Positions 26,957 to 37,045 of a stretch of DNA of 64,000 bases are shown here, one piece after another (the first letter of the stretch is position 1; every line of letters begins with the position of its first letter). The notes below the pieces were generated by a model. The model saw only the letters and a program-made list of their open reading frames with translations, did not search any database and had not been told where the DNA came from. Where the stretch lies: positions 1 to 64,000 of the forward strand of contig CAMAWH010000013.1 of assembly GCA_945861635.1 (NCBI GenBank). The letters run 5' to 3'. This stretch comes from Klebsiella pneumoniae (GTDB lineage Bacteria > Myxococcota_A > UBA796 > SXON01). The position numbers and the translations under genes are program-made.

Positions 26957-28362
26957 CCTTCATCCAGACCGAATTCATTTACTTTTTCACGATCTTGTTC
27001 GTTCTGTATTGGGCGCTGCGCGAACGACGTTTGCAGAACGCACTGCTGATCGTTGCGAGTGCGGTCTTTTACGGCTGGGTGCATCCGTGGTTCTTGATCC
27101 TGCTCTATTTGTCGGCGGGCATCGACTACTTTGCCGGAGTGTGGATGGAGCGGCGGCCCGACCGGAAGGGTGCCATCCTCGCCGCCGCACTCACGGCCAA
27201 CCTCGGCTTGCTCGGCTACTACAAATATTGCGATTTCTTTGTAGAGAATGTCGCGAGCGTTGCCACGTTCTTCGGGTTCAACCATAGTATCCAGCCGCTC
27301 GGAATCTTCCTCCCGGCCGGCGTTTCGTTCTACACGTTTCAGTCGATGGCATACTCCATCGACATCTACCGCGGGGAGCTCAAGCCGCGGAAGAACCTCC
27401 TCGAATACCTGCTCGCCGTCAGCTTTTTCGCCCACCTGGTGGCCGGCCCCGTGCAGCGGGCATCCAACCTCCTGATGCAGGCCGAGTCGAGCCGAACGCT
27501 CGACTGGCAGAGGGTCCGAAGTGGATTCGCGCTTGCGATGTGGGGGGCCTTCAAAAAGGTCGTGTGTGCCGACACGGTTTCGCCCTACGTGGACAAGATT
27601 TTCAACCTCGACGATCCTTCGGGCGCCATGGTGTGGGCCGCAACCCTGGGCTTTACTGTCCAGATCCTTGCTGACTTTTCCGGCTACACCGACATTGCGC
27701 GCGGGTGCGCGCGCATGCTGGGTTGGGAGCTGATGGAGAATTTCAAGCACCCCTACCTCGCGGTCAATCCATCCGATTTCTGGCGTCGCTGGCACATCTC
27801 CTTTTCCACATGGATCCGCGATTATCTGTACATTCCCTTGGGTGGCTCGCGCGGCGGCTTCTGGCCCACGACCGCGGCAACCTTCGGCGCCATGCTCATT
27901 TCCGGCCTCTGGCACGGAGCGAGCTGGAATTTCGTCCTGTGGGGTGGCTACCATGCGGCCTTGATCACGGGGTATCGTCTCGTGACGCCGTTCATTCCCG
28001 TCGGCGCTCGGAAGTCCCCTGCCGGGCATGTAGGCGCGGTCTGCATCATGTTCTGCTTCACCGTCTTCGGGTGGTTGCTGTTCCGAGAAGGCGAGATTGG
28101 GCGGATCGGTCACCTTCTGACACTGAATCCGCTCGGCGGCACCCCGGACCAGATGGTGGCCGTGGTGGTCATGCTGGCCGTGACGGGCGTAACGGCGCTC
28201 CCGCTCATTCTCGGCCTATGTTTCGAGAAGTTTGTCGCGCCGCGCATCGACGCTTCTCCTTGGTACCTGCCGCTCCAAACGACGAGTTGGGCGGCCATCG
28301 CAATCGCCCTCTACGTGTTTGTCCGAATGGACGCGGCCGACTTCATCTATTTTCAATTCTGA
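26953..28362 (+). CDS. MBOAT O-acyltransferase, AlgI-like (copy 1)
   Basis: 469 residues from a GTG that overlaps the SGNH gene stop (GTGA). It is a multi-pass membrane protein with the MBOAT hallmarks: DFWRRWHISFSTW (His281) and the invariant His321 in SGLWHGASWNF, matching the catalytic His of AlgI. It would pass acyl (usually acetyl) groups across the inner membrane to a periplasmic SGNH-type partner that loads them onto sugars. It ends in DFIYFQF, as does copy 2 at 35578. It is convergent with the glycosidase gene, with only 9 bp between stops. Confidence 0.93.
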   Translation: MTFIQTEFIYFFTILFVLYWALRERRLQNALLIVASAVFYGWVHPWFLILLYLSAGIDYFAGVWMERRPDRKGAILAAALTANLGLLGYYKYCDFFVENVASVATFFGFNHSIQPLGIFLPAGVSFYTFQSMAYSIDIYRGELKPRKNLLEYLLAVSFFAHLVAGPVQRASNLLMQAESSRTLDWQRVRSGFALAMWGAFKKVVCADTVSPYVDKIFNLDDPSGAMVWAATLGFTVQILADFSGYTDIARGCARMLGWELMENFKHPYLAVNPSDFWRRWHISFSTWIRDYLYIPLGGSRGGFWPTTAATFGAMLISGLWHGASWNFVLWGGYHAALITGYRLVTPFIPVGARKSPAGHVGAVCIMFCFTVFGWLLFREGEIGRIGHLLTLNPLGGTPDQMVAVVVMLAVTGVTALPLILGLCFEKFVAPRIDASPWYLPLQTTSWAAIAIALYVFVRMDAADFIYFQF

Positions 28363-28371
28363 AGCAAACGC

Positions 28372-30762
28372 TCAGCGCGTGGACACCTTGAGCCACGGTG
28401 ACCCGAGAGTTGCAGCATCCAGGATCCACCAGCCATTCTCCAGTGTGACAGCGCGCTCGCCAATCTCCCGCCCCGCGCCGTCGAGCGCGACCACGCGCGG
28501 ACGGCCCTTCCAGCGAAACGCGATCGTTCCACCGATGGGCTCCAGAACGGTCGGTGCCTCTCCGGGACTTCGGAGGGTGGTACCGAACGCCGCAAACGAG
28601 GCGCCGGTAGGCTGGGCGCGCGCGGCCGCCGTGAGCCAGGCCAACCGAGACGTGGCGAGGGGTTCGTCGTCTGCCGACACCAAGGCCACTGCGGCAAAGG
28701 CGGTGCTTGTAATACGCAAACCCGACGCCACCGTTGCTCCTCCCCCCTCTTTCGGCGCGCCTGAAAAACCTATCTGCGCCTGCACACGCGGCTGATCGAC
28801 GACCAAGAACCCGGGGTCGGACCACCAACCCACCCCGACTCGCGGCGCACCGCCCACACGCACCGTCGGTCGGTCGATGAACGTGCGGACGCGATGCAAA
28901 AGGACCGTGGGCAGGTGCAGGAGCTCAAGCGGAAGCGGACGTTCAAGCTGACCTCCTGACGCCCGTACCGCAGCGCTGGACAAGTTGATTGGATACAGCC
29001 CCGACGCCGACGGGATCCACTCCCCCCGAAACGCCGCCGACGCCGCCGGGAGCTGCGAAACGACGACGGAATTGGTCCGTAGTTCGTCCCAGAATGACCA
29101 CACGAGGACGTCCCAATCCTGCACCGACGCTAACGTCGTCCAAAGCCATGGAGACTCCGCGCGCCAAGGCGTCGGCCACCCATGCGACAACTCCGAAACA
29201 CTCACCGCCGTTCCCGCCAGCGCGCCGGGCAGGAAGTTGACGGCGAACGTCGGTTGGCGCAGCAGGCTGGTGCCTGCGATCACACCGTCGCCACCTTTGT
29301 CGTAGGCGATGTGGAGATCCGACACATTGGTTTCCGGGTGCAGGACCTGGAGCGTCGGGGCGTTGTACAGAATGGTCGGCAGCATGGGAACACGGAAGCC
29401 CATCGCGCGCGCTTTCGCGGACAGGCGCAAATAGAAACCTTCCTCCAACGAGGCATAAAACGCCAGCAGATCCCGCCGCCGCGCGAATGGCCATCGGTCC
29501 GCCAGGGTCGGGTACATCGGCTCACGCGCGACCGTTCCCGCAACCAGCGACTCGCCCGGTTGCAAACCGGGATGTACGCTACCGTCCCAGGCCATCGCCA
29601 GCGACGAATCGTCGGGGTACTTCGCCAAAAGCCATGCATTCCAACGCTTTTCCAGCGATGCAAGATGCGACGGCGCGAGCTGTTCCAGCCCGAACCCCCA
29701 TTGAATCAGCAGCGAATGTTCGTTGGCAAGCTCCAAAACGACAACGGCCGGGTCATCCGCAAAGCGCCGCTTCGTGTACGGATTCGCGCGGCCCCAGAAC
29801 GCCTCGAACCACGCGAAGTACGCCGCTTCCCAGTCCGGCTCCCACATCGGGTAGAGCTTGTGCCCGTTGGGCGCCCCCTCCGGATTGGCGACTCCGTCCG
29901 CGGCCGAGAATTCCCGCGACGTCGCAACCTCCGCCCACAAGTGAATTCCGTGGGCCTGCAGACGCGACACAAACCAATCGAAACGGTCCAACCGCTCATC
30001 GTCGAAAACGTCTTCATGCCCTGGCTTTCCCCGATCGGGGTCCACCACGCCGCGCCCGGTCTTGTCGACGTGATGAAGGCGCACCAGGTTGAACCCGAGC
30101 CGGGCGAGCGTTGCGGCATACGCGTTCGCCTCCGCCTTTTCCGGAAACGCGGCGTCCGTCATCAGGTTGGTGCCCCAGAATCTCGCGCGGCGCCCGTCCG
30201 CAAATTGCAGGTGCCCCTGAGCATTTTGTGACACGAATCCACGCGCCCCAGCCGGCCCGATGATCGGGAGCGCAGCCGGCAACGCATCGACGCGGGCTTC
30301 CAGGGAAAATGGGTACCAGCCCGCAGCGTCCGGCGAGGCCGCAACCTGGACGGGATCCGCCACGACCGCGAAGCCTTCCACGCACAGGTCGCCCACCACA
30401 CTCCGCCCGCTGACGGTGACTTTAGCGAGCGGGGAGCGCGATCCCAACACGATCGTTTGCCGCGTCCCCCAGCGCCCTCCTTCCAGCTCAATCACCTCGA
30501 TGTCCCGACGCGTCACCGGAGACGAGGACAATTGCGCGCCGGACGTCATGCGCGCCACGAGGTCATGGCCGTCGGCGAAGTGCACGTTCACGACGGCAAC
30601 GGACTCTCCCGACCGCCGTTCGCCAGCCAACGACCAGTCCACCCGCAGCGTTTCTCCGGTCTGACCCGATAGCGGCAACTCCACCGCGCGCGGAAGGGTC
30701 GGGGATGCCTTGGAATACAGACACAGGGGCGCCGCCAGCGCGATGGACCACGCAAAAAGCAT
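28372..30762 (-). CDS. Secreted GH-A clan glycoside-hydrolase-like protein
   Basis: 796 residues from the ATG at 30762, which shares bases with the stop of the upstream SGNH gene; the longer frame to 30984 has no signal peptide. A signal peptide (MLFAWSIALAAP) leads into a beta domain of about 150 residues, then a TIM-barrel part (about 185-560). That part opens with FWGTNL and carries an acid/base candidate Glu348 in LELANEH and a nucleophile candidate Glu524 in VSVSELSHG, the N-E...E layout of clan GH-A (GH2/GH5-like). The C-terminal about 230 residues are beta-rich. It probably cleaves a beta-linked polysaccharide in the periplasm or outside. Its position inside the O-acylation locus suggests trimming or turnover of the same polymer. 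The exact GH family is not assignable by eye. Confidence 0.72.
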   Translation of the reverse strand: MLFAWSIALAAPLCLYSKASPTLPRAVELPLSGQTGETLRVDWSLAGERRSGESVAVVNVHFADGHDLVARMTSGAQLSSSPVTRRDIEVIELEGGRWGTRQTIVLGSRSPLAKVTVSGRSVVGDLCVEGFAVVADPVQVAASPDAAGWYPFSLEARVDALPAALPIIGPAGARGFVSQNAQGHLQFADGRRARFWGTNLMTDAAFPEKAEANAYAATLARLGFNLVRLHHVDKTGRGVVDPDRGKPGHEDVFDDERLDRFDWFVSRLQAHGIHLWAEVATSREFSAADGVANPEGAPNGHKLYPMWEPDWEAAYFAWFEAFWGRANPYTKRRFADDPAVVVLELANEHSLLIQWGFGLEQLAPSHLASLEKRWNAWLLAKYPDDSSLAMAWDGSVHPGLQPGESLVAGTVAREPMYPTLADRWPFARRRDLLAFYASLEEGFYLRLSAKARAMGFRVPMLPTILYNAPTLQVLHPETNVSDLHIAYDKGGDGVIAGTSLLRQPTFAVNFLPGALAGTAVSVSELSHGWPTPWRAESPWLWTTLASVQDWDVLVWSFWDELRTNSVVVSQLPAASAAFRGEWIPSASGLYPINLSSAAVRASGGQLERPLPLELLHLPTVLLHRVRTFIDRPTVRVGGAPRVGVGWWSDPGFLVVDQPRVQAQIGFSGAPKEGGGATVASGLRITSTAFAAVALVSADDEPLATSRLAWLTAAARAQPTGASFAAFGTTLRSPGEAPTVLEPIGGTIAFRWKGRPRVVALDGAGREIGERAVTLENGWWILDAATLGSPWLKVSTR

Positions 30763-33119
30763 CACTCGACGCCGGTCGCCAGGAGCAAAAGGTGAGGAAG
30801 ATCCAGAGACGACGTGATGCGCACCTCGAGCGGTTCGGCGTCTTCGGGCGAGATGGGCGGGTCGATGGCAATCCGCGCCCCCCGCGACAGGTCCACAAGC
30901 GAGAACTCTCCGTTGAACATCGTCTTCCCCGCATGCCTGACCTCGACGGGGAGGCTGGCCCCGGTGGGGGGATCGACGTTCCAATCTGCCCGGAGCTGCA
31001 ATGCGGCCAGCGAACCGCCCAATCGGGCGCGCGCCGCGATGTCGGCCGTCGCAACGACGCTATCCCCCGGGTAGAGCCACATCCGCGTGTTGCAACGCGG
31101 ACACGTCTTCACCCAACAGCGGCGATCCGTCGCAAAGCGAGACGTATACGTACGGCCGTTCACGCGAGGGTCCGAGCCGTCGGGGGTGATGAATACCAGT
31201 TCCTCACCGAGGTGCTCCGCGCCCGCCAGAATAGGGCGACGGAACAGGTACTTGTCGAACCGGGGGCGGGCGAGCGGCGTCTCGTCCTCCACGACTTCGA
31301 AGGGGGAACAGCCGACCCGGTTGGACCAGGGCGCGGGGGAGGAAAACTGCAAGCCCTTGCCGGAGATGACCAGCGGCGCCGGTGCGGGCAGGGCGAGGCC
31401 GGTGACGTCGGCCTTGCCGAACAAATCGATCTCCCGACGACGGGGCGCCTTGATGACCTCGACTTCGCCATCGGTGTCGCGCACACGCAGCCCGCGAACG
31501 ACCAGGTAGGGTCCGTCCACCGGACTCGCGACAGACACCGTCCACGGCCCGCTCAGCTCCGGTGTCGTCACCCGTGCCGATCGGTATTGTCCTTCCGACG
31601 AAAATGACGCACGCGACGAACCCACACCCACGGACGGCGCGTCCGAGCCGCCGGCCACCGCCACCACATCGACATCCACGCCGACCGGACCGGCGCCCCA
31701 CGCCTCCGGGAAGCTCCAGTCGAGTTGGGTGCCGGGGTACACCCAATACGCGTCCGCCCAACTCGGCGTTCGAATCGGCACGGCGGGGTCGAGCGCGACG
31801 CGCAGGGGCGGCCCGCTCGGGTCGGCTCGGCTTGCGATCATCGTGTTGATCAGGAAAAGGTGGAAATCCTCACAGCCCTTCCCTGCGCCCCGCGAACGAA
31901 CCCGGGCCAGGAGAGCGTCGCCGTCGTAGACCACCAGCGGCGCGCGTAACTGCGAGGCGACGCGCACAAGGGCCCGGTCGGCGATCCCGGCGAGTTGCGG
32001 GAGCGGCAACCGTGCCTTGCAGGGGTCGGGTCCAGGGATCCACGGCCGAGGAGCAATCTCCGGCGGCACGCCGATCCGCGTCACGGACGCCGGACGAATC
32101 GGTACGACGGCCGGGACGAGCGGCCCGTTCGTGAGCGCACCCACCGCGACCAGACGCTCCGCGAGCGCGCTCGTAAACCGCTGCCGCCCCGCCAGGCTCA
32201 TGTGCTTTCCATCGAGATAGTCGGCCTGGTCCAACGGAAAATCTCGCATATCCACCCACGCGACGCCCAGCTGATTCGCGAGAATGACGAGCGGACGCTC
32301 CAACTCCGGGACACGCCCATTGTCCCGAACGAGGGTCGGGGGAATCACGACCGCCAGGCGCGCGCCAGCGGTGCGCGCGACGGCCGCCAGATCGCTCAGG
32401 AACGTGTCCTGCGCGTCCGTTGCCAGAAAGTCACCGCTCGCCGCCGTCGCGACGCCGTCCTCCACCACAGGCAGCGCGCGCCGGGTGGTGTCCGCGTGTT
32501 GCCTACCGAAAACGGCCACACCCACGTCTTCGAGCAGCGCCGCGCCGCCCGCCTCTCCGCCCGCGAACGCCCGACCGACCACACGATCACGAAAAACCGC
32601 CACGACCGCATCCCGGTACATCGCGCGGCCTTCCAACGCCCGCTCCCACGACGTCGGTCGGCGCCCCCCCCAGGTTTTCTGCAGCAGCGCTTCGTCAGGA
32701 ACCGCAAAATGCTGTGTCAAATCTTTCATATTCGCCCGGGGAGGCCGCGTGACGACCATGAGGTCTGGCGTTGCAACGATGACCGCCAACCGCAGCGGCT
32801 CGCCAGTTGCCACGACCCGATTCTTCAGGATCGCATACCAGATCGGCGCGGAGGACCCCGGTTGGGAGAGCAGCGTGGTTCGGAGCGCCCGGCCGCCCAA
32901 CGAGCGTCCGAGCAGATTCTGGTCGATGTCGGTTCGCGCGAACGAGGGGCCAATGATCACGACTTCGGGCTGTTGGCGGCGAATCCAGCCGTCCATTCCG
33001 AGGACAACTCCCTCCGGACGCCACATGGTCAGCACGGTCAGGGATTGCCAGGCCAGCCCAAGGACCAGCAACGGACCGACAACAGCGGCAACGACGCCGC
33101 AAAGGCGGGACAAGGTCAT
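30762..33119 (-). CDS. Large SGNH-hydrolase-like periplasmic protein with two W-x-YPG modules (paralogue 2)
   Basis: 785 residues with an N-terminal hydrophobic anchor (about 8-30). SGNH elements are Ser59 in VIIGPS and Asp303/His306 in DGKH. The two C-terminal modules contain AYWVYPGTQ and RMWLYPGDS, and each is preceded by an LDP-like or matching strand. A C-x2-C pair (KTCPRC) just before the second YPG motif is absent from the paralogues. It is co-transcribed with the glycosidase downstream (TGATG overlap) rather than with an MBOAT gene, unlike paralogues 1 and 3. It may use an acyl donor provided by either MBOAT protein, or may act as an esterase or binding protein. Confidence 0.7.
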   Translation of the reverse strand: MTLSRLCGVVAAVVGPLLVLGLAWQSLTVLTMWRPEGVVLGMDGWIRRQQPEVVIIGPSFARTDIDQNLLGRSLGGRALRTTLLSQPGSSAPIWYAILKNRVVATGEPLRLAVIVATPDLMVVTRPPRANMKDLTQHFAVPDEALLQKTWGGRRPTSWERALEGRAMYRDAVVAVFRDRVVGRAFAGGEAGGAALLEDVGVAVFGRQHADTTRRALPVVEDGVATAASGDFLATDAQDTFLSDLAAVARTAGARLAVVIPPTLVRDNGRVPELERPLVILANQLGVAWVDMRDFPLDQADYLDGKHMSLAGRQRFTSALAERLVAVGALTNGPLVPAVVPIRPASVTRIGVPPEIAPRPWIPGPDPCKARLPLPQLAGIADRALVRVASQLRAPLVVYDGDALLARVRSRGAGKGCEDFHLFLINTMIASRADPSGPPLRVALDPAVPIRTPSWADAYWVYPGTQLDWSFPEAWGAGPVGVDVDVVAVAGGSDAPSVGVGSSRASFSSEGQYRSARVTTPELSGPWTVSVASPVDGPYLVVRGLRVRDTDGEVEVIKAPRRREIDLFGKADVTGLALPAPAPLVISGKGLQFSSPAPWSNRVGCSPFEVVEDETPLARPRFDKYLFRRPILAGAEHLGEELVFITPDGSDPRVNGRTYTSRFATDRRCWVKTCPRCNTRMWLYPGDSVVATADIAARARLGGSLAALQLRADWNVDPPTGASLPVEVRHAGKTMFNGEFSLVDLSRGARIAIDPPISPEDAEPLEVRITSSLDLPHLLLLATGVE

Positions 33120-33217
33120 CGGCGAGGCGCTTCGCTCCGTACACGCGTCCTACGTCGCCACCACGCCCGCGGCAACGTGGAGCCACCCGCACCACCGCGA
33201 TAGGCGCAACACCAGCA

Positions 33218-35545
33218 ATGACCCGGCCGCTCGCGAATGTTGTGGCTGCGAACCTCGTGGCGTTTTTCGGGCCGCTTGGGCTCGTTGTCGTCACATTCGC
33301 CTGGCTCGGCCACCTCGAACCGTGGACCGCGTCCGCCTCCGTGCGTTTGCAGGATGAGACATTGGCCGCTACACCGCCGGATATTGTAATTCTCGGCAAC
33401 TCTCTAGCCATCGAGGACGTCGACGGGAAAGCCCTCTCGGCGGCCTTGGACCTCGGGCCGACGGTCACTCTGCGCGAGAATGCTTCGCCGGCCCCAACAT
33501 GGTACGCCATGTTAAAATTTCGCTTATATGAGGCTAATTATCAGCCGAAGCTCGTGCTGGTCGTGAACAGCTTGACCGCCATGTTGCTCCCGCGGCCGGT
33601 GAGCGCAACCGACATGGCGCGGATGGAACAGCACTTTGCGGAGCCGGACGAGGTGCTCTCCCGCAAGGTCTTCGGCGGAAGCCGTGACCCATGGCGAGAT
33701 CGCGTGGAGGACCGCCGCACGCGGCTGCACCAGGACGGACTCAATGCCTTGCGGAAGGCGGCCGCAGGAGCCGAGGCGGAGGGCATCCTCGCGTCCATTT
33801 TCGCGGCGGAGCATCTCCGCGCGTCGGAACGCCACGTCGTTGGTCCCATCGTCGAGCGCGAAGTCCGCGGCGCGAAGCGCACTGCGGACGGCTGGGAGGC
33901 ATCCGTCATGCCCGACATCGTGGCGCTCGCGAAAGCGCGCGGCGCAAAGGTGGTTTTCGTTCGCGTGCCGATTGCCCGGTCACAGCCGCGCTACGATGAC
34001 GTTTCCGCCGGCGTCGAGGCGGAGGTCATCGGGCGACTCAACGAGGTCGGCGGCGGGTGGCTTGACCTGCGTTCGATGACCGATTCCGAGGCCGATTTCA
34101 CGGATGGACGCCACATGAATGCCCGGGGGCGTGAGCGTTTTACGGCGTTGCTCGCCGCGCGGCTGAAGGAGATGGGAGCGCTCGGGAACGCCACCATGGC
34201 GCCGGCGCGCTTGCCCATGCTGCCCAGCCGGGTCGAGCGCGTCGGCATACCGAAACTCCCCGTGTTTCCCGCTCCTAAACTCACAAAATCGCCCTGCGGC
34301 TACATCGCCCCCTGGGGCCAGATGGCGTTCCTTTCGGACGGTGCACTACAGAAAGCCGGCCTGCGCGTGCCATCCCCGCTGGTCGTCCGCGAGGACGGCG
34401 TTCCGCTCCCGTTTTTTAGTCAAGTCGAGGATCTGGGTGCGGATTGTCACGGCGCCTTCGGCTCGGGTGGCAGCGGGCTCCGGTTTTCCGGTACGCGCGC
34501 TGACGCGGCGTTCGACGTTGCCCTTGCGACCGATTTCCCGATGATCCGACGATCGAGCGAGACGTGGTGGCTGTACCCGGAGTCACGCGCGTCGGTCGGG
34601 TACGATCGAGCGTGGGACCGTGGCGCATTTAGCGTCTCCGTGAACGTCGTCACCGTCGGCGAAGGCCCGGCGCCCGCCCTCGTGATCGGGGAGACGCGCG
34701 TACCGCTGACTGCCGACAACGAAGGCGGATTTCGCGCGACCTACGAAGGAGCGGCGCCGGTCGGCACCTGGGAGATGGCGATCGAGTCTCCGGTCGGGGG
34801 TGCGTACAGCGTTGTCCGCAGGTGGGCGGTGGGCAGCGGCGAGGACCGCGTAACGCTCGTCGACATCACCCCCCGGGTCGTCACCCTGTTTGGGCAGCCT
34901 TTTACGTGCACCGAACCGCCGGCATTGCCCGATCCGGGGCCGCCGAACGTTGGCACGGTTCCGTGGTTCGAGGTGCCCGAGTTGGGGTGGCTTGGTCGCC
35001 GGGAGATCACCGAGATCGCGGGAGATCGCGGAAGTTCGCCGGTGCTCGTATCGGAAGACGGAACACTCCTGCCGCGCGGTAACCTGCAGGAACTGAAGAG
35101 CGGGAAGCGAGGGATGACCAGCCACTTCGGGGACCGCGTGCAGTTCACGCCGACCGACGGGCGCCTCGACCACCGCTGGGGAGTTGCGCTCGACCCGCGA
35201 CGCGACGTGAAGCACGGCCGTTGGGTGTATCCGGGCGATACCTGCGCCGTGACGGTTTCACCCGCAAAAATTCGCCAGACCGTGCGGACGCTCATGGCGT
35301 CGGCAGCCACCAGCCAGCCCGTGCCGGAGGGCGCCTCGCTCCGTCTCACACTGCACGCCGGCGCGCGTATGCTCGTCGATGACGTCATCGACTGGACGAC
35401 GTCGGCGGAGGGCCGGACATGGACCCTTGCGGCCTCCGAGGATGAGGACATGACCTTGAAGCTACATTCCTCGCCGGACATGCCGATTGCGTTTCTGAAG
35501 CTGCTTTCCGTAGGCGACGTGCCGCCGCTCCCGCTGGAGCGTTAG
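33218..35545 (+). CDS. Large SGNH-hydrolase-like periplasmic protein with two W-x-YPG modules (paralogue 3)
   Basis: 775 residues, divergent from paralogue 2 with 98 bp between starts. A hydrophobic N-terminal segment (about 8-30) is followed by Ser62 in VILGNS and Asp296/His299 in DGRH. The internal duplication is clearest here: SPLVVREDGVPL...VALATD...WWLYPES in module 1 and SPVLVSEDGTLL...VALDP...RWVYPGDT in module 2. It is followed after 32 bp by the second MBOAT gene, reproducing the SGNH-then-MBOAT order of the first cassette. It is probably the periplasmic acyl-transfer partner of that MBOAT. Local AT-richness near 33505-33540 stands out against its neighbours. Confidence 0.72.
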   Translation: MTRPLANVVAANLVAFFGPLGLVVVTFAWLGHLEPWTASASVRLQDETLAATPPDIVILGNSLAIEDVDGKALSAALDLGPTVTLRENASPAPTWYAMLKFRLYEANYQPKLVLVVNSLTAMLLPRPVSATDMARMEQHFAEPDEVLSRKVFGGSRDPWRDRVEDRRTRLHQDGLNALRKAAAGAEAEGILASIFAAEHLRASERHVVGPIVEREVRGAKRTADGWEASVMPDIVALAKARGAKVVFVRVPIARSQPRYDDVSAGVEAEVIGRLNEVGGGWLDLRSMTDSEADFTDGRHMNARGRERFTALLAARLKEMGALGNATMAPARLPMLPSRVERVGIPKLPVFPAPKLTKSPCGYIAPWGQMAFLSDGALQKAGLRVPSPLVVREDGVPLPFFSQVEDLGADCHGAFGSGGSGLRFSGTRADAAFDVALATDFPMIRRSSETWWLYPESRASVGYDRAWDRGAFSVSVNVVTVGEGPAPALVIGETRVPLTADNEGGFRATYEGAAPVGTWEMAIESPVGGAYSVVRRWAVGSGEDRVTLVDITPRVVTLFGQPFTCTEPPALPDPGPPNVGTVPWFEVPELGWLGRREITEIAGDRGSSPVLVSEDGTLLPRGNLQELKSGKRGMTSHFGDRVQFTPTDGRLDHRWGVALDPRRDVKHGRWVYPGDTCAVTVSPAKIRQTVRTLMASAATSQPVPEGASLRLTLHAGARMLVDDVIDWTTSAEGRTWTLAASEDEDMTLKLHSSPDMPIAFLKLLSVGDVPPLPLER

Positions 35546-35577
35546 GGGTCGGCGTCGAGCACAGGTTTCGCGCCCCG

Positions 35578-37029
35578 ATGTCGTTCATCCAGGTCGATTT
35601 TATCGCGTTCTTCGCCGTCGTTTGCACGGTCTACTGGGCGCTGGCGCGGCGCGCCCTCCAGAACGCCTTTCTGGTTGTTGCCTCCTTTGCATTCTACGGG
35701 TGGTTGAGCCCGTGGATGACCGTGCTCCTGCTTGGCGTCACCGGGACCAACTACCTGGCGGCGCGCGCCATCGTCCGATGGCCGGCGCGCAAGGACGTGA
35801 TTCTCGCGGTGACCGTGGTCGGCACGATGCTGAACCTGGCCGCGTTCAAATATTTCGATTGGTTTGCGGCGGAGGTGCTCCCTCACATTCTTTCGCCGGC
35901 GCGCGTCGCGAGCGTATCGGCGTGGCACGTTCTGCTTCCGCTTGGATTATCATTCTATACCTTTCATAATCTGGCGTACACGATCGATGTCTACCGGGGA
36001 AAGTTCGCCGTGCGAACCAACGCGGTCGATTATTTTCTATACGGTTCCTATTTTCCGCAGTTGGTTGCCGGCCCGATCGAACGCGCCGGAAACGTTCTGC
36101 CGCAGTTTGAGTCAGAGCGTAGTTTCAACCTCGACCGATTCGCGAGCGGCTTCGGACTTACCCTGTGGGGCGCGTTCAAGAAGGTCGCACTGGCCGACAC
36201 GATCGCGCCGTACGTGGACCTGATCTTCCTCCATCAGAACCCGTCGTGGTCGCTCATCTGGGCCGGTGCGCTGGGGTTCACCATTCAGGCATTGGCGGAC
36301 TTCTCCGGGTACACCGACATTGCCCGGGGCACCTCGAGAATGCTCGGCATCGAGCTCATGGATAATTTCGACCACCCGTACCTCGCCGCGACGCCCATGG
36401 AGTTCTGGCAGCGGTGGCATATTTCCTTCTCAACCTGGCTGCGCGATTATGTGTATTTGCCAGCATGTTTTTCTGAATGGGTACGCACCTGGGTGACGAT
36501 ACCGTTCAGCGGCGAATGGAGCCCGTTCTGGCACACGGCGCGCGCTTTGCTGCTGACCATGCTCGTCTCCGGGATGTGGCATGGTTCTACCTGGAACTTT
36601 GCTTTATGGGGATTCTATTATTTTGTGATTGGCACGGTCTACGCGGGGTTGGTGGGATTCGTACCGAAAAAACTAAAAAAAGACCGAAGATGGCGGATGA
36701 TCACTGTGCCCGTCATGTTTGGGCTCACCGTGCTTGGCATGCATATTTTCCGTGAGCCCTCCGTACCGCGCCTGTGGGCACATCTGGCGCTGAATCCACT
36801 CGCCGGCTCCAGAGAAGAGTGGATCGTCACCACGGCAATGCTTGGATTGTGTGCTTATGCTGCGGTTCCGCTGATCGCTGCACTCCTGTTCGACCGGCAC
36901 ATCCGCCCGCGGATTCAGAGTTCGCCGTTCTTCCCGGCGGTGCGGACGACGACGTGGGCGGTTTTGGCAGTCGCGGTATTTTCCTCCGTGCGCACCAACT
37001 CTGCGGATTTCATCTATTTCCAGTTCTAA
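35578..37029 (+). CDS. MBOAT O-acyltransferase, AlgI-like (copy 2)
   Basis: 483 residues, multi-pass. It is plainly a paralogue of the gene at 26953, sharing LQNA, AGP-[IV]-[EQ]-RA, WGAFKKV, ADFSGYTDIARG, the RWHISFSTW block, SGMWHGSTWNF with the invariant His, and the C-terminal DFIYFQF. It carries about 14 extra residues in the loop before the WHG motif. Several stretches (35940-36050, 36600-36690) use AT-rich codons unusual for this window, hinting at separate ancestry or relaxed codon use. It should feed acyl groups to the periplasm for the SGNH proteins beside it. Confidence 0.93.
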   Translation: MSFIQVDFIAFFAVVCTVYWALARRALQNAFLVVASFAFYGWLSPWMTVLLLGVTGTNYLAARAIVRWPARKDVILAVTVVGTMLNLAAFKYFDWFAAEVLPHILSPARVASVSAWHVLLPLGLSFYTFHNLAYTIDVYRGKFAVRTNAVDYFLYGSYFPQLVAGPIERAGNVLPQFESERSFNLDRFASGFGLTLWGAFKKVALADTIAPYVDLIFLHQNPSWSLIWAGALGFTIQALADFSGYTDIARGTSRMLGIELMDNFDHPYLAATPMEFWQRWHISFSTWLRDYVYLPACFSEWVRTWVTIPFSGEWSPFWHTARALLLTMLVSGMWHGSTWNFALWGFYYFVIGTVYAGLVGFVPKKLKKDRRWRMITVPVMFGLTVLGMHIFREPSVPRLWAHLALNPLAGSREEWIVTTAMLGLCAYAAVPLIAALLFDRHIRPRIQSSPFFPAVRTTTWAVLAVAVFSSVRTNSADFIYFQF

Positions 37030-37045
37030 GCCGGCGCTTTTCGTT

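Noticed and set aside
24521-35545. AlgJ/AlgX (DHHW) assignment for the large SGNH proteins
   Set aside because: Those have Asp-x-His before the Ser; here Ser precedes Asp-x-x-His as in ordinary SGNH hydrolases.
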